Part shown: positions 5,922 to 13,196 of the stretch, one piece after another
Position numbering within the stretch: position 1 is the stretch's first letter
Layout: every line of letters begins with the position of its first letter
From: an uncultured Muribaculaceae bacterium
Lineage (GTDB): Bacteria; Bacteroidota; Bacteroidia; Bacteroidales; Muribaculaceae
Length of the DNA stretch: 16,774 nucleotides
Direction of reading: 5' to 3'
NCBI GenBank assembly: GCA_910584495.1
Contig: CAJUAR010000066.1
Span: forward strand, 1 to 16,774
Made by a program: the position numbers and the translations under genes
The notes under the pieces: generated by a model
The model's input: the letters and a program-made list of their open reading frames with translations, nothing else
What the model was told of the DNA's origin: nothing
Databases searched by the model: none

Positions 5922-7451
5922 ATGACACATTTCACACAAGCCGATCTCGACCAGCTTCGCGACAAAGGAATCAGTATAGATGTTGTCGAGGCCCAATTAG
6001 ACCGGTTCCGCACCGGATTTCCCTATCTCAAAATATTAGCACCGGCATCTCCGGGCACCGGCATGGTGGCCCTGTCCGACGATGAACGTAGCCAGTGCCT
6101 TGACCGCTGGAATGACTATCTTGCCAATAATGGCGAAGTGCTTAAATTCGTTCCTGCTTCAGGAGCGGCTTCGCGCATGTTCAAGGCCCTGTTTGCCTTT
6201 GTCAACGGCGAGGAAAGCGAGCCTAAGGCCGGAAGTCCCGTGGCAGAGCTGAAAGAGAATATAGCAAGTTTTGCTTTCTACAACCAACTGTGCCAAACCA
6301 CCAATGCGCTCTATGGCAAGACACCCGAACAACTCATTGAAGAAGGCCGGTCCAAGGACGTTGTTGCTGCAATTATTCTGCCCGATGGCATGAACTATGG
6401 CGCTCTGCCAAAAGCTCTGCTCACCTTCCACCGCTATGCCGACGGAACTACCCGCACAGCCCTTGAAGAGCAACTTGCCGAAGGTGCCCAGATGGCTGCT
6501 TCGGCAGGCAAGGTGAAACTTCATTTCACCGTGTCGTCGAACCATCGCAAGCTTTTCGAAGCCAAACTTGCCGAGGCTGTGCCGGCGATGGAGGAGCGTT
6601 TCGGTGTGAAGTATGAAATTTCGCTCTCCGAACAGAAGCCCAGCACCGATACCATAGCAGTTACTCCTGACAACGAGCTTTTCCGCGACGACAACGGTCG
6701 CCTCGTTTTCCGTCCCGGCGGCCATGGTGCTTTGATTGAAAACCTCAATGATGTCAACGGTACTGTTGTGTTTATCAAAAATATCGACAATATTGTCGCC
6801 GACAGTCATCGCGAGCCGACAATCGAAAACAAAAAACTCCTCGGCGGTCTGCTCCTCTCTGTTCAGGGTCGTATTGCCGACTTCGCAAAACGCCTCAAGG
6901 ACGCGGCCGACAAAACTGTGGTTGACGAAGCAATCGACTTCTGCCGCTCCGTTCTTTTTGTGGGCAGTGCTGCCTTCGACACCGACGACGACCAGGCCCG
7001 ACGCACGGCATTACTCACCATTTTCGATCGTCCTGTGCGCGTGTGCGGCATGGTACGCAACGAAGGCGAACCCGGTGGCGGCCCCTACGTGGCTATGTCG
7101 TCCGACGGCAAACTGTCGGCTCCGCAGATTCTTGAATCAACACAAATCGACCTTTCCAAGCCCGAAAATGCCGAGATGATGAAAGGTGCAGGATATTTCA
7201 ACCCTGTAGACCTTGTTTGCTATCTTCGCCGTCCCGATGGCACGAGCTACTATCTGCCCGACTATGTCGATCCGGCAACCGGCTTTATTTCTGAAAAGTC
7301 GCTCGGCGGACGCGACCTCCGTGCTCTCGAACTTCCCGGCTTGTGGAATGGAGCTATGAGCAACTGGAACACTGTCTTTGTAGAAGTGCCCGCAGCCACG
7401 TTCAACCCTGTCAAAACTGTAAACGACCTCCTGCGTCCCGCTCATCAATAG
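5922..7451 (+). CDS. DUF4301 family protein
   Basis: The 509-residue cytoplasmic protein matches the Bacteroidetes DUF4301 family over its whole length: FTQADLDQLRDKGISIDVVEAQLDRFRTGFPYLKI at the start, KFVPASGAASRMFKAL at 75-90, and FNPVKTVNDLLRP at the end. The segment 77-88 (VPASGAASRMFK) resembles the phosphate-binding loop of sugar-phosphate nucleotidyltransferases (PAaGxGSRM). Other Gly-rich or conserved stretches are FRPGGHGALIENLND, RNEGEPGGGPYVA and NPVDLVCYLRRPDG. A nucleotide- or sugar-phosphate-handling role is an inference; no activity is established to my knowledge. It is first in a + strand run, 36 bases before gmk, and probably co-transcribed with it. Confidence 0.88.
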   Translation: MTHFTQADLDQLRDKGISIDVVEAQLDRFRTGFPYLKILAPASPGTGMVALSDDERSQCLDRWNDYLANNGEVLKFVPASGAASRMFKALFAFVNGEESEPKAGSPVAELKENIASFAFYNQLCQTTNALYGKTPEQLIEEGRSKDVVAAIILPDGMNYGALPKALLTFHRYADGTTRTALEEQLAEGAQMAASAGKVKLHFTVSSNHRKLFEAKLAEAVPAMEERFGVKYEISLSEQKPSTDTIAVTPDNELFRDDNGRLVFRPGGHGALIENLNDVNGTVVFIKNIDNIVADSHREPTIENKKLLGGLLLSVQGRIADFAKRLKDAADKTVVDEAIDFCRSVLFVGSAAFDTDDDQARRTALLTIFDRPVRVCGMVRNEGEPGGGPYVAMSSDGKLSAPQILESTQIDLSKPENAEMMKGAGYFNPVDLVCYLRRPDGTSYYLPDYVDPATGFISEKSLGGRDLRALELPGLWNGAMSNWNTVFVEVPAATFNPVKTVNDLLRPAHQ

Positions 7452-7487
7452 TCAGTCCACGGACTGGCGGCTCTCAATGTGTCCGCT

Positions 7488-8069
7488 ATGAATAAAGGTA
7501 AAATAATCGTTGTCGCAGCCCCTTCGGGCTGCGGCAAATCTACAATTATTAATGCTGTGATGGACGATGCCGACCTAAATCTCGGTTTCTCTGTCTCGGC
7601 CACTACACGTTCGCCGCGCCCGGGCGAAATCGATGGAGTGAACTATTATTTTATGACCGAGGAGGCCTTCCGCGATACTATTGCCGAAGGAGGCTTCATT
7701 GAATATGAAGAGGTCTATCCGGGCCGTTTCTACGGCACGCTGCGCAGCGAGATTGAACGCATCACGGCTTCGGGGCGCAACATTATTCTCGACCTCGATG
7801 TCAATGGGGCTCTGGGAGTGAAGAAATTGTATGGCAGCCAGGCCCTTACACTCTTTATAGAGCCGCCGAGCCTTGAAGAGTTGCGTCGGCGTCTCGAATT
7901 TCGCGGCACCGAGGCCCCCGAGGTGGTGGATGTGCGCATCGACCGTGCCCAGTACGAGCTGTCGCGCGCTCCCGAATTCGACCGTCGCATTGTCAACGAC
8001 CGTCTCGACCTTGCAATCAAGCAGACACGAAACCTTTTTGAAGCTTTTGTCGCCGGGGGCAAGATTTAA
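7488..8069 (+). CDS. gmk: Guanylate kinase
   Basis: Gmk transfers phosphate from ATP to GMP, making GDP in the cytosol for nucleic acid synthesis and recycling. From the ATG at 7488 the protein has 193 residues, the usual length. It shows the P-loop APSGCGKST (11-19), the GMP-binding stretch TTRSPRPGEIDGVNYYFM, the conserved FIEYEEVYPGRFYGT, LDLDVNGALGVKKLYG, and the lid/C-terminal segment RAQYELSRAPEFDRRIVND. A GTG at 7479 would add three residues (MSA); the ATG giving MNKGKIIVVAAPSG fits the family better. It lies five bases before nadD, an arrangement frequent in Bacteroidetes. Confidence 0.97.
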   Translation: MNKGKIIVVAAPSGCGKSTIINAVMDDADLNLGFSVSATTRSPRPGEIDGVNYYFMTEEAFRDTIAEGGFIEYEEVYPGRFYGTLRSEIERITASGRNIILDLDVNGALGVKKLYGSQALTLFIEPPSLEELRRRLEFRGTEAPEVVDVRIDRAQYELSRAPEFDRRIVNDRLDLAIKQTRNLFEAFVAGGKI

Positions 8070-8074
8070 CGGTT

Positions 8075-8656
8075 ATGGCTAAGACTATTGGTATTTTGGG
8101 CGGCTCGTTCAACCCTGTGCACATAGGCCACATGATGCTGGCAAGCTATCTGGCCGGATGGGGCTATGTCGACGAGGTGTGGCTCACCCTTTCGCCGCGA
8201 AATCCATTGAAGGACCCAAGCGATTTGCTGCCCGATACAAAGCGGCTGACCATGCTCAATATTGCAGTGAAGGGTTCGACAAAGCTCGACATCTGCGACA
8301 TTGAGCTGTCGATGCCCAAACCGTCGTATACCATCAATACTCTCGACCTCCTTGCCGAGCGCTATCCCGACTATCGCTTCAAGCTGATTGTGGGCAGCGA
8401 TAACTGGCGCTTGTTCGAGCAGTGGCGCGCTCCAAGGCGCATTCTTGAGGAATATGGCGTGATGGTGTATCTGCGTCCGGGTTATCCGGTGGAGAAACGA
8501 TCTGTCGATGGTCTCGAAGTGATTGATGCACCGATGATTCACATCTCTTCAACCTTCATTCGCCAGGCCATTGCCAATGGCAGAAACGTCCACTATTTCT
8601 TGCCTGCCGGCGTATATAAGTATATTATTGACAATAAACTGTATGGACGAAAATAG
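8075..8656 (+). CDS. nadD: Nicotinate-nucleotide adenylyltransferase NadD
   Basis: NadD joins ATP and nicotinic acid mononucleotide to give deamido-NAD+, a central step of NAD synthesis. The 193-residue protein has the nucleotidyltransferase signature GGSFNPVHIGH (9-19; H16 and H19 of the HxGH motif) and the second motif ISSTFIR (157-163). LIVGSDNWRLFEQW (105-117) forms part of the substrate pocket. Length and motif order are normal. The start is five bases after the gmk stop, and the last 14 bases overlap the next gene, so translation is probably coupled. Confidence 0.97.
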   Translation: MAKTIGILGGSFNPVHIGHMMLASYLAGWGYVDEVWLTLSPRNPLKDPSDLLPDTKRLTMLNIAVKGSTKLDICDIELSMPKPSYTINTLDLLAERYPDYRFKLIVGSDNWRLFEQWRAPRRILEEYGVMVYLRPGYPVEKRSVDGLEVIDAPMIHISSTFIRQAIANGRNVHYFLPAGVYKYIIDNKLYGRK

Positions 8657-9194
8657 CAATATCCGGCCCGAGGTCATCGGCCTGTCGGGCTTGGCCGTGG
8701 AGTTTTGCAAAGTGCTGGCAAATGCTCCTCAGTCCGAGCCTCAGCAGTTCATTTCCGATGTGCTGCGCTATCTGCCCCGAATCTATATTGCCATTGGCGA
8801 GCTCAATCCTTTTGGCAATGACGTTCTGCTGACCGACGACGAGAGCCTGAACACCGACATGATTGAGGCTTCTGTCACCGAGGACCAGTATAATGATGTT
8901 CGGCGCGACATTGCATCGCTTCTTGGCGAGTACGATATGTATCTCGACACGCCGGTGGAGGAAATGCGCTTCTCCGACACTCCCGTGGCCGTGTCGCTGG
9001 CCGAGCAGCTGGCCGACATTTTCCAGAATCTTGCCGACTTTGCCGCAACGCTTGTGAGCGTCGATTCCATGCACATCCCCGATGTGCTGGCCGAGCTGAA
9101 ATATCGCTTCATATCATATCTCTCCCAGACTGTTTGCTCAGCCCTTAAGGCTGCTAACTATATTTTACAATCTAAAGTCCTCATCGAACAATGA
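8643..9194 (+). CDS. DUF5063 family protein
   Basis: The 183-residue acidic cytoplasmic protein is mostly helical (LAVEFCKVLANAPQSEPQQFISDVLRYLPRIYIAIGEL...VAVSLAEQLADIFQNLADFAATLV). I recognise it as DUF5063-like; its function is unknown. I chose the ATG at 8643 (MDENSNIRPEVIGLSG) over an in-frame upstream start at 8571, because the upstream 24 residues are read from nadD in another frame. The gene overlaps nadD by 14 bases and the next gene by 4 bases (ATGA at 9191-9194), so all three are likely translated as one unit. Confidence 0.82.
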   Translation: MDENSNIRPEVIGLSGLAVEFCKVLANAPQSEPQQFISDVLRYLPRIYIAIGELNPFGNDVLLTDDESLNTDMIEASVTEDQYNDVRRDIASLLGEYDMYLDTPVEEMRFSDTPVAVSLAEQLADIFQNLADFAATLVSVDSMHIPDVLAELKYRFISYLSQTVCSALKAANYILQSKVLIEQ

Positions 9195-10480
9195 ACTATA
9201 TCGACGACCTCTGTGAGTTTCTGGACAGCTCTCCGCTCAACTTCTGGGCAGTAGAAACCATGCGCCAACGCCTCGATGCTGCCGGTTTCCGTCAGCTCGA
9301 CATGCGCTACGAATGGAATGTGGAGCCCGGCGACCGTTGCTATGTGGTGCAGAACGGTTCGGCAATTTTTGCCTTTGTGGCCGGCGACGACGACCCTTCT
9401 GCCGGCTTCGACATCATAGCCGCCCACAGCGATTCGCCCGGTTTCCGTCTCAAACCTAACTGCGAGATTGCCTGCGAAAGAGGCAATGTGAAATTAAACA
9501 CCGAGGTCTACGGCGGCCCGATTCTCTACACCTGGTTTGACCGTCCGCTGTCCATTGCCGGGCGTGTGGCTCTACGTTCGGCCGATGTGCGCCGTCCCGA
9601 TTTGCGTCTGTTGCGTGTCGACAGCCCGCTACTGGTCATTCCCCATCTTGCAATTCACTTCAACCGCGCTGTCAACGAGGGCAATCCGCTTTCGAAACAG
9701 GCCGATATGCTGCCTGTGGTGGCCCTCGATGTGGCAAATCCGCGAAACTTGGTCAAAGACCTCATTTCGGAAACGCTCGATGTCGACCCCGACGATATTC
9801 TGGACTATGACCTTTCGCTCTATTCGTGCGCGAAAGCAACTACGGTAGGGCTTGATAACGAGATGATTTGCTCTGGCCGTCTCGACGACCTCAGCATGGT
9901 GCACGCAGCTCTGACAGCCTTGCTCGATACCTGCGGCGCTCCATCGCAGCGAACACGCGTGGTGGCAATTTTCGACAACGAAGAAACCGGCTCAGGCACC
10001 AAGCAGGGTGCGGCATCGCCCATCCTCGAACATATCCTGCGCCGCATTGTGGCATGCCTGGGCGGCGACGACAGCCATTTTCTCCGCGCTGTGGCCGATT
10101 CGTTCATGATTTCGGCCGACAATGCCCATGGCTTCCATCCAAATTATGGTTCGAAATACGATCCCACGAACCATCCTATCCTTGGCCACGGGCCGTGTGT
10201 CAAAATCAATGCCAACTGCAAATATATGACCGATGCCGACAGTGCCGCTGTGTTCCGCCACATTTGCCAGATGGCCGACGTGGAGTGCCAGTCGTTTGTC
10301 AACCACAGCGATGTGGCCGGAGGCTCCACTTTGGGCAACATACTCACCTCGCAGCTCCCCTTGCGCGGTGTCGACATGGGAGCGCCACTGTGGGCAATGC
10401 ATTCGTGCTGTGAAACAGCCGCCGCGGCCGACCATATTGCCACCATCAAGGCTTTTTCAACTTTCTTCTCGCTCATTTAG
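9191..10480 (+). CDS. M18 family zinc aminopeptidase
   Basis: M18 enzymes are dodecameric metallo-aminopeptidases that remove N-terminal, often acidic, residues from peptides in the cytosol. The 429-residue protein has the expected ligand series: H79 in AAHSDSPG, D232 in SGRLDDLSM, E264-E265 in FDNEETGSGTKQGA (general base and metal ligand), D310 in SADNAHGFHPN, and H404 in WAMHSCCE. The stretch NHSDVAGGSTLGNI (371-384) is also family-typical. The start ATG overlaps the preceding stop as ATGA. It is the last gene of the run, followed 16 bases later by a strong terminator. Confidence 0.95.
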   Translation: MNYIDDLCEFLDSSPLNFWAVETMRQRLDAAGFRQLDMRYEWNVEPGDRCYVVQNGSAIFAFVAGDDDPSAGFDIIAAHSDSPGFRLKPNCEIACERGNVKLNTEVYGGPILYTWFDRPLSIAGRVALRSADVRRPDLRLLRVDSPLLVIPHLAIHFNRAVNEGNPLSKQADMLPVVALDVANPRNLVKDLISETLDVDPDDILDYDLSLYSCAKATTVGLDNEMICSGRLDDLSMVHAALTALLDTCGAPSQRTRVVAIFDNEETGSGTKQGAASPILEHILRRIVACLGGDDSHFLRAVADSFMISADNAHGFHPNYGSKYDPTNHPILGHGPCVKINANCKYMTDADSAAVFRHICQMADVECQSFVNHSDVAGGSTLGNILTSQLPLRGVDMGAPLWAMHSCCETAAAADHIATIKAFSTFFSLI

Positions 10481-10496
10481 AGCTGGTTATCCAATA

Positions 10497-10550
10497 CGAC
10501 AGCGGCTGCAACCTGTACAAGTTGCAGCCGCTGTCGCTTCTTTTGTTTTT
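10497..10550 (+). terminator. Strong intrinsic terminator after the aminopeptidase gene
   Basis: A perfect 16-bp stem (10497-10512 with 10521-10536; arms begin CGACAGCGGCTGCAAC) has an 8-base loop and is followed by CTTCTTTTGTTTTT. There is no matching T-run on the other strand, so it acts mainly rightward and insulates the convergent integrase gene. Confidence 0.93.
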
Positions 10551-10559
10551 CAGAGTGTT

Positions 10560-11780
10560 TTATTGGCCCAGCAGTTCGGTGGGCTCCACTTGCGCCACGA
10601 GTCGCTGCCAGATGGCTATGTTCATGCCAAAACTCAATGTATTAAGCCCCATCAGACGGCCTATCTCCCTGAGCCATAATGCCACTTTGAACTTGATGGA
10701 GGTAATCAGCTGGCCCTCGTACATTTTTCGAAGCGGGAAGAGGTCGGAGCCTTCTTTCTGACGGTACTTGGCAATGATGCGGCGCGCCTGGGTGTCGAGC
10801 ACTATGTTTTTCTCCAAGCCTTTTCCCCGACGGCGGTAGGTGAGGATGCCGTTGTGGATATTGTCCGTCGTAAGTCCCAGTATGTCGGTGAGTTCCATGC
10901 CTCGGCAGTAGAAAGCAAACATAAACATGTCGCGTGCAAGGTCGAGCTTGGCATCTTTGGCAAGATCGATGGTGGCTATACGCAGCAGGGTGCGGCGATC
11001 CGGCAAGTTAGCTTCTTTGTCTTTGCGGTCGTAGTTGGCCTTGGTGTTAAGGCCCAGAAACATTTCGCTGTCGATGGCTATAATTCCTTTTTCTCCGGCA
11101 TGATTGAGGGTGGCGCGGAGGGTGCGCAGATAGAATGACTGAGTACTTGGAGCCGCGCCTTGGTCGAGCAGCCATTGTGCATATTTTTCAACAAACGCAC
11201 GGTCGATGTCGTGAAGACATATGTCGTTGCCGGCCAAAAACTTGCCTATGCTGTTGCGAGTGCATATATATGACGAGAAAGTGTTCTCGCGCCCTTCCTC
11301 CTTGAATTTCAACGCCATCGACTGCAGATATTCAAGCAGAGAGTCGACTCTGTCCGAGGTTTGAACACTTTTTGGGGGCATAGGGTTGATTTTGAAGTAT
11401 TTTTTATAACCCTTGCCCGGAGTTGCCACTTCGCTGCGCCACATGGTAGCACGACAATCGACAGCCTGAATTGCAGCCGGATTGGCCATTCTCTTGCGGA
11501 CACGCTCCGCCACATCATCGATATTAAAAGGAGTGCCGGTATCGTGAAGTTCTTCCAACACATTGTAGGCCAGACGCACGAAAGGCACCAAAGACCATTC
11601 AATTTCCTTGACAGAAAGACTTGACCGGGCTTCAATGCCGGTGTTGAATGTCCTTTCCTCGGTGCTCGCCGAGCCATCAGGCATAGACACACGGCGTGTA
11701 ATACGCAGATAAACTTTTCCCGGTCTATCCGGATTATTCCTGCTCCGCGCAGCCTGAAAAGTAGTTGTGATCAGAAACAC
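10560..11780 (-). CDS. Tyrosine-recombinase-like integrase with degenerate catalytic C-terminus
   Basis: The 406-residue protein follows the Bacteroides integrase plan: an N-terminal arm-binding domain (1-60, GKVYLRITRR), a SAM-like core-binding domain (about 140-235, YLQSMALKFKEEGRENTFSSYICTRNSIGKFL), and a catalytic domain from about 255. The first catalytic Arg is present (R293 in FYCRGMELTDILGL), as is the beta-hairpin Lys region (YRRRGKG, 315-321). Where the family has HxxRH(S/T)W there is GMNIAIW (385-391), and the chain ends at ELLGQ, before the nucleophilic Tyr. Active recombination is therefore unlikely; it may be an integrase remnant or a DNA-binding relative. The start is GTG at 11780, only 5 bases after a TAGCTTTG box, so the mRNA may be leaderless. 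Inverted and tandem repeats lie just upstream. Confidence 0.8.
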   Translation of the reverse strand: MFLITTTFQAARSRNNPDRPGKVYLRITRRVSMPDGSASTEERTFNTGIEARSSLSVKEIEWSLVPFVRLAYNVLEELHDTGTPFNIDDVAERVRKRMANPAAIQAVDCRATMWRSEVATPGKGYKKYFKINPMPPKSVQTSDRVDSLLEYLQSMALKFKEEGRENTFSSYICTRNSIGKFLAGNDICLHDIDRAFVEKYAQWLLDQGAAPSTQSFYLRTLRATLNHAGEKGIIAIDSEMFLGLNTKANYDRKDKEANLPDRRTLLRIATIDLAKDAKLDLARDMFMFAFYCRGMELTDILGLTTDNIHNGILTYRRRGKGLEKNIVLDTQARRIIAKYRQKEGSDLFPLRKMYEGQLITSIKFKVALWLREIGRLMGLNTLSFGMNIAIWQRLVAQVEPTELLGQ

Positions 11781-11785
11781 CGTGT

Positions 11786-11819
11786 CAAAGCTAAATTAGG
11801 CAAAGAGTATGGTAGCAAA
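11786..11819 (-). promoter_or_regulatory. Promoter of the integrase-like gene
   Basis: On the - strand, TTTG (complement of 11816-11819), a 22-base spacer and TAGCTTTG (complement of 11786-11793) resemble the Bacteroidetes -33/-7 elements. The predicted transcription start falls at or next to the GTG start codon. Confidence 0.5.
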
Positions 11820-11825
11820 ACCGTC

Positions 11826-11916
11826 AGCGCGAAGCCATGGAAGCGACCAAGCACTTGAGTGCCAAATGAAATAATGAAAGGGCTATAGCCTCACCTCGCC
11901 TCCATGGCTTCGCGCT
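11826..11916. repeat. 16-bp perfect inverted repeat around a hairpin-rich 59-bp core
   Basis: AGCGCGAAGCCATGGA (11826-11841) is repeated inverted as TCCATGGCTTCGCGCT (11901-11916). Between them are GCACT-TG-AGTGC (11851-11862) and the palindrome GGCTATAGCC (11881-11890). The element lies between the glycan genes and the integrase promoter. It could be a recombination site, a small palindromic mobile element, or a complex 3'-end structure of the glycan mRNA. Confidence 0.75.
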
Positions 11917-11920
11917 AAAA

Positions 11921-11960
11921 TAATTATGCATTATGCATTCTTAATTATGCATTCTTAATT
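11921..11960. repeat. AT-rich tandem repeat overlapping the aminotransferase stop codon
   Basis: TTATGCATT occurs three times (starting 11924, 11931 and 11945). The last two belong to a 14-base unit TTATGCATTCTTAA at 11931-11944 and 11945-11958. The TAA stop of the leftward gene (11955-11957) lies inside the last unit. Repeats of this AT-rich type are, as far as I recall, common in Bacteroidales intergenic DNA. Confidence 0.7.
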
Positions 11961-13196
11961 TACAATCCCCTCTTTGATGCTGTCCGCAATGTAGCGCACA
12001 TTGTCGTCGGTCACCCAGGGGCCGGCAGGGAGGCAGATGCCCACTTTGAAGAGGCTCTCCGACACGCCGTTGACATAGGCCGGAGCATCCTTGTAGACGG
12101 GCTGCTTGTGCATAGGTTTCCAAAGCGGGCGCGATTCTATCCCGGCGGCATCGAGGGCCATGCGCAGAGCTTCGACGTTGTCGTTGGGCTGGCAGTCGGT
12201 GGTGGCCGAGCTTGTGGCGTGTGTCACGCCGGCGGCCCCGCCCACAGCACCGGTAATCACTTGCTTGTAGGCCAACTCTTCACCTTTCACTTTTAGTTTT
12301 TCGTCGAGAGTTGCCGTGCAGAGCCAGTAGTTGGACTCAAATTCAGGCGAAGGAGCGGTGTGCATCGTAATGCCCGGCACATCGCGCAGAAGTTCCTCGT
12401 AGAGGGCCTGAACATGACGGTGATGGGCAATGTGCTCGTCGAGAACCGTCATCTGTGCTCTGCCGATGCATGCCGATATGTTGCTCAGACGATAATTGTA
12501 GCCGACAACTTCATGTTGGTAATACGGATAACTTTCGCGGGCTTGCGTGGCATACCACATTATAGTCTTGCGAGTTTCGGCATCGGGACAAATCAATGCG
12601 CCGCCGCCGGAAGTTGTAATCATCTTGTTGCCGTTGAACGACAAAGCTCCGAAGCGTCCGAAAGTTCCGAGCACCTGCCCGTTGAATCGGCTTCCGAAGC
12701 CTTCGGCGGCATCCTCGATGACTGGAATTCCGTAGCGATCGGCAATCTCCATGATGCGGTCGATGCGGTAGGGCATGCCGTAGAGAGCCACCGGTATGAT
12801 TGCCTTGGGTTTTCGGCCCGTCTTGGCCACGCGGTCCTTGACAGCCTCTTCGAGCAATTCGGGATCCATATTCCACGAATCGCGCTCGGAGTCCACAAAC
12901 ACCGGCCTTGCCCCGAGGTAAGCAACAGGGTTGGTGGAAGCGCAGAAAGTAAACGACTGGACAAGCACCTCGTCGCCGGGTTTGACGCCACATGCAATCA
13001 AGGCAAGATGCAAAGCGGCAGTGCCCGAAACAAGCGCAGCCACCTTTTTATTATCACCTACGAATTTCTCTAACTCGTGCTCGAAAGCATCACAATCCGG
13101 CCCTAGAGGCACAGCCCAGTCCTCGGCCAGCGCGGCACGGATAAAATCAATTTCGCGACCGCACATCTTGGGCTTGCAAAGAAGTATGCGCTCCAT
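11955..13196 (-). CDS. DegT/DnrJ/EryC1 (PglE-like) sugar aminotransferase with an in-frame insert
   Basis: This is a PLP-dependent aminotransferase of nucleotide-sugar synthesis, which converts a UDP-4-keto-6-deoxy-sugar to the 4-amino sugar. In its 413 residues the family signatures are clear: SGTAALHLAL (58-67), PVIEDAAEGFGS (158-169, D162 to the PLP ring), SFNGNKMITTSGGG (186-199, K191 forming the Schiff base), YNYRLSNISACIGRAQM and ESRPLWKPMH. The SFNGNK form is like PglE of bacillosamine synthesis, but the substrate is inferred. Residues about 300-337 (LKVKGEELAY...TTDCQPN) look like an extra segment between a beta strand and the helix before ESRPLWKPMH. The start ATG overlaps the stop of the sugar transferase by one base, so the pair is coupled. 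Confidence 0.93.
   Translation of the reverse strand: MERILLCKPKMCGREIDFIRAALAEDWAVPLGPDCDAFEHELEKFVGDNKKVAALVSGTAALHLALIACGVKPGDEVLVQSFTFCASTNPVAYLGARPVFVDSERDSWNMDPELLEEAVKDRVAKTGRKPKAIIPVALYGMPYRIDRIMEIADRYGIPVIEDAAEGFGSRFNGQVLGTFGRFGALSFNGNKMITTSGGGALICPDAETRKTIMWYATQARESYPYYQHEVVGYNYRLSNISACIGRAQMTVLDEHIAHHRHVQALYEELLRDVPGITMHTAPSPEFESNYWLCTATLDEKLKVKGEELAYKQVITGAVGGAAGVTHATSSATTDCQPNDNVEALRMALDAAGIESRPLWKPMHKQPVYKDAPAYVNGVSESLFKVGICLPAGPWVTDDNVRYIADSIKEGIVN

Noticed and set aside
7453..7466. Small palindrome CAGTCC-AC-GGACTG before gmk
   Set aside because: Six base pairs with no T-run; probably neither a terminator nor a regulatory site.
8571..8642. Upstream-extended start for the DUF5063 gene
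   Set aside because: The extra 24 residues are nadD sequence in another frame; the ATG at 8643 fits the usual overlap of coupled genes.
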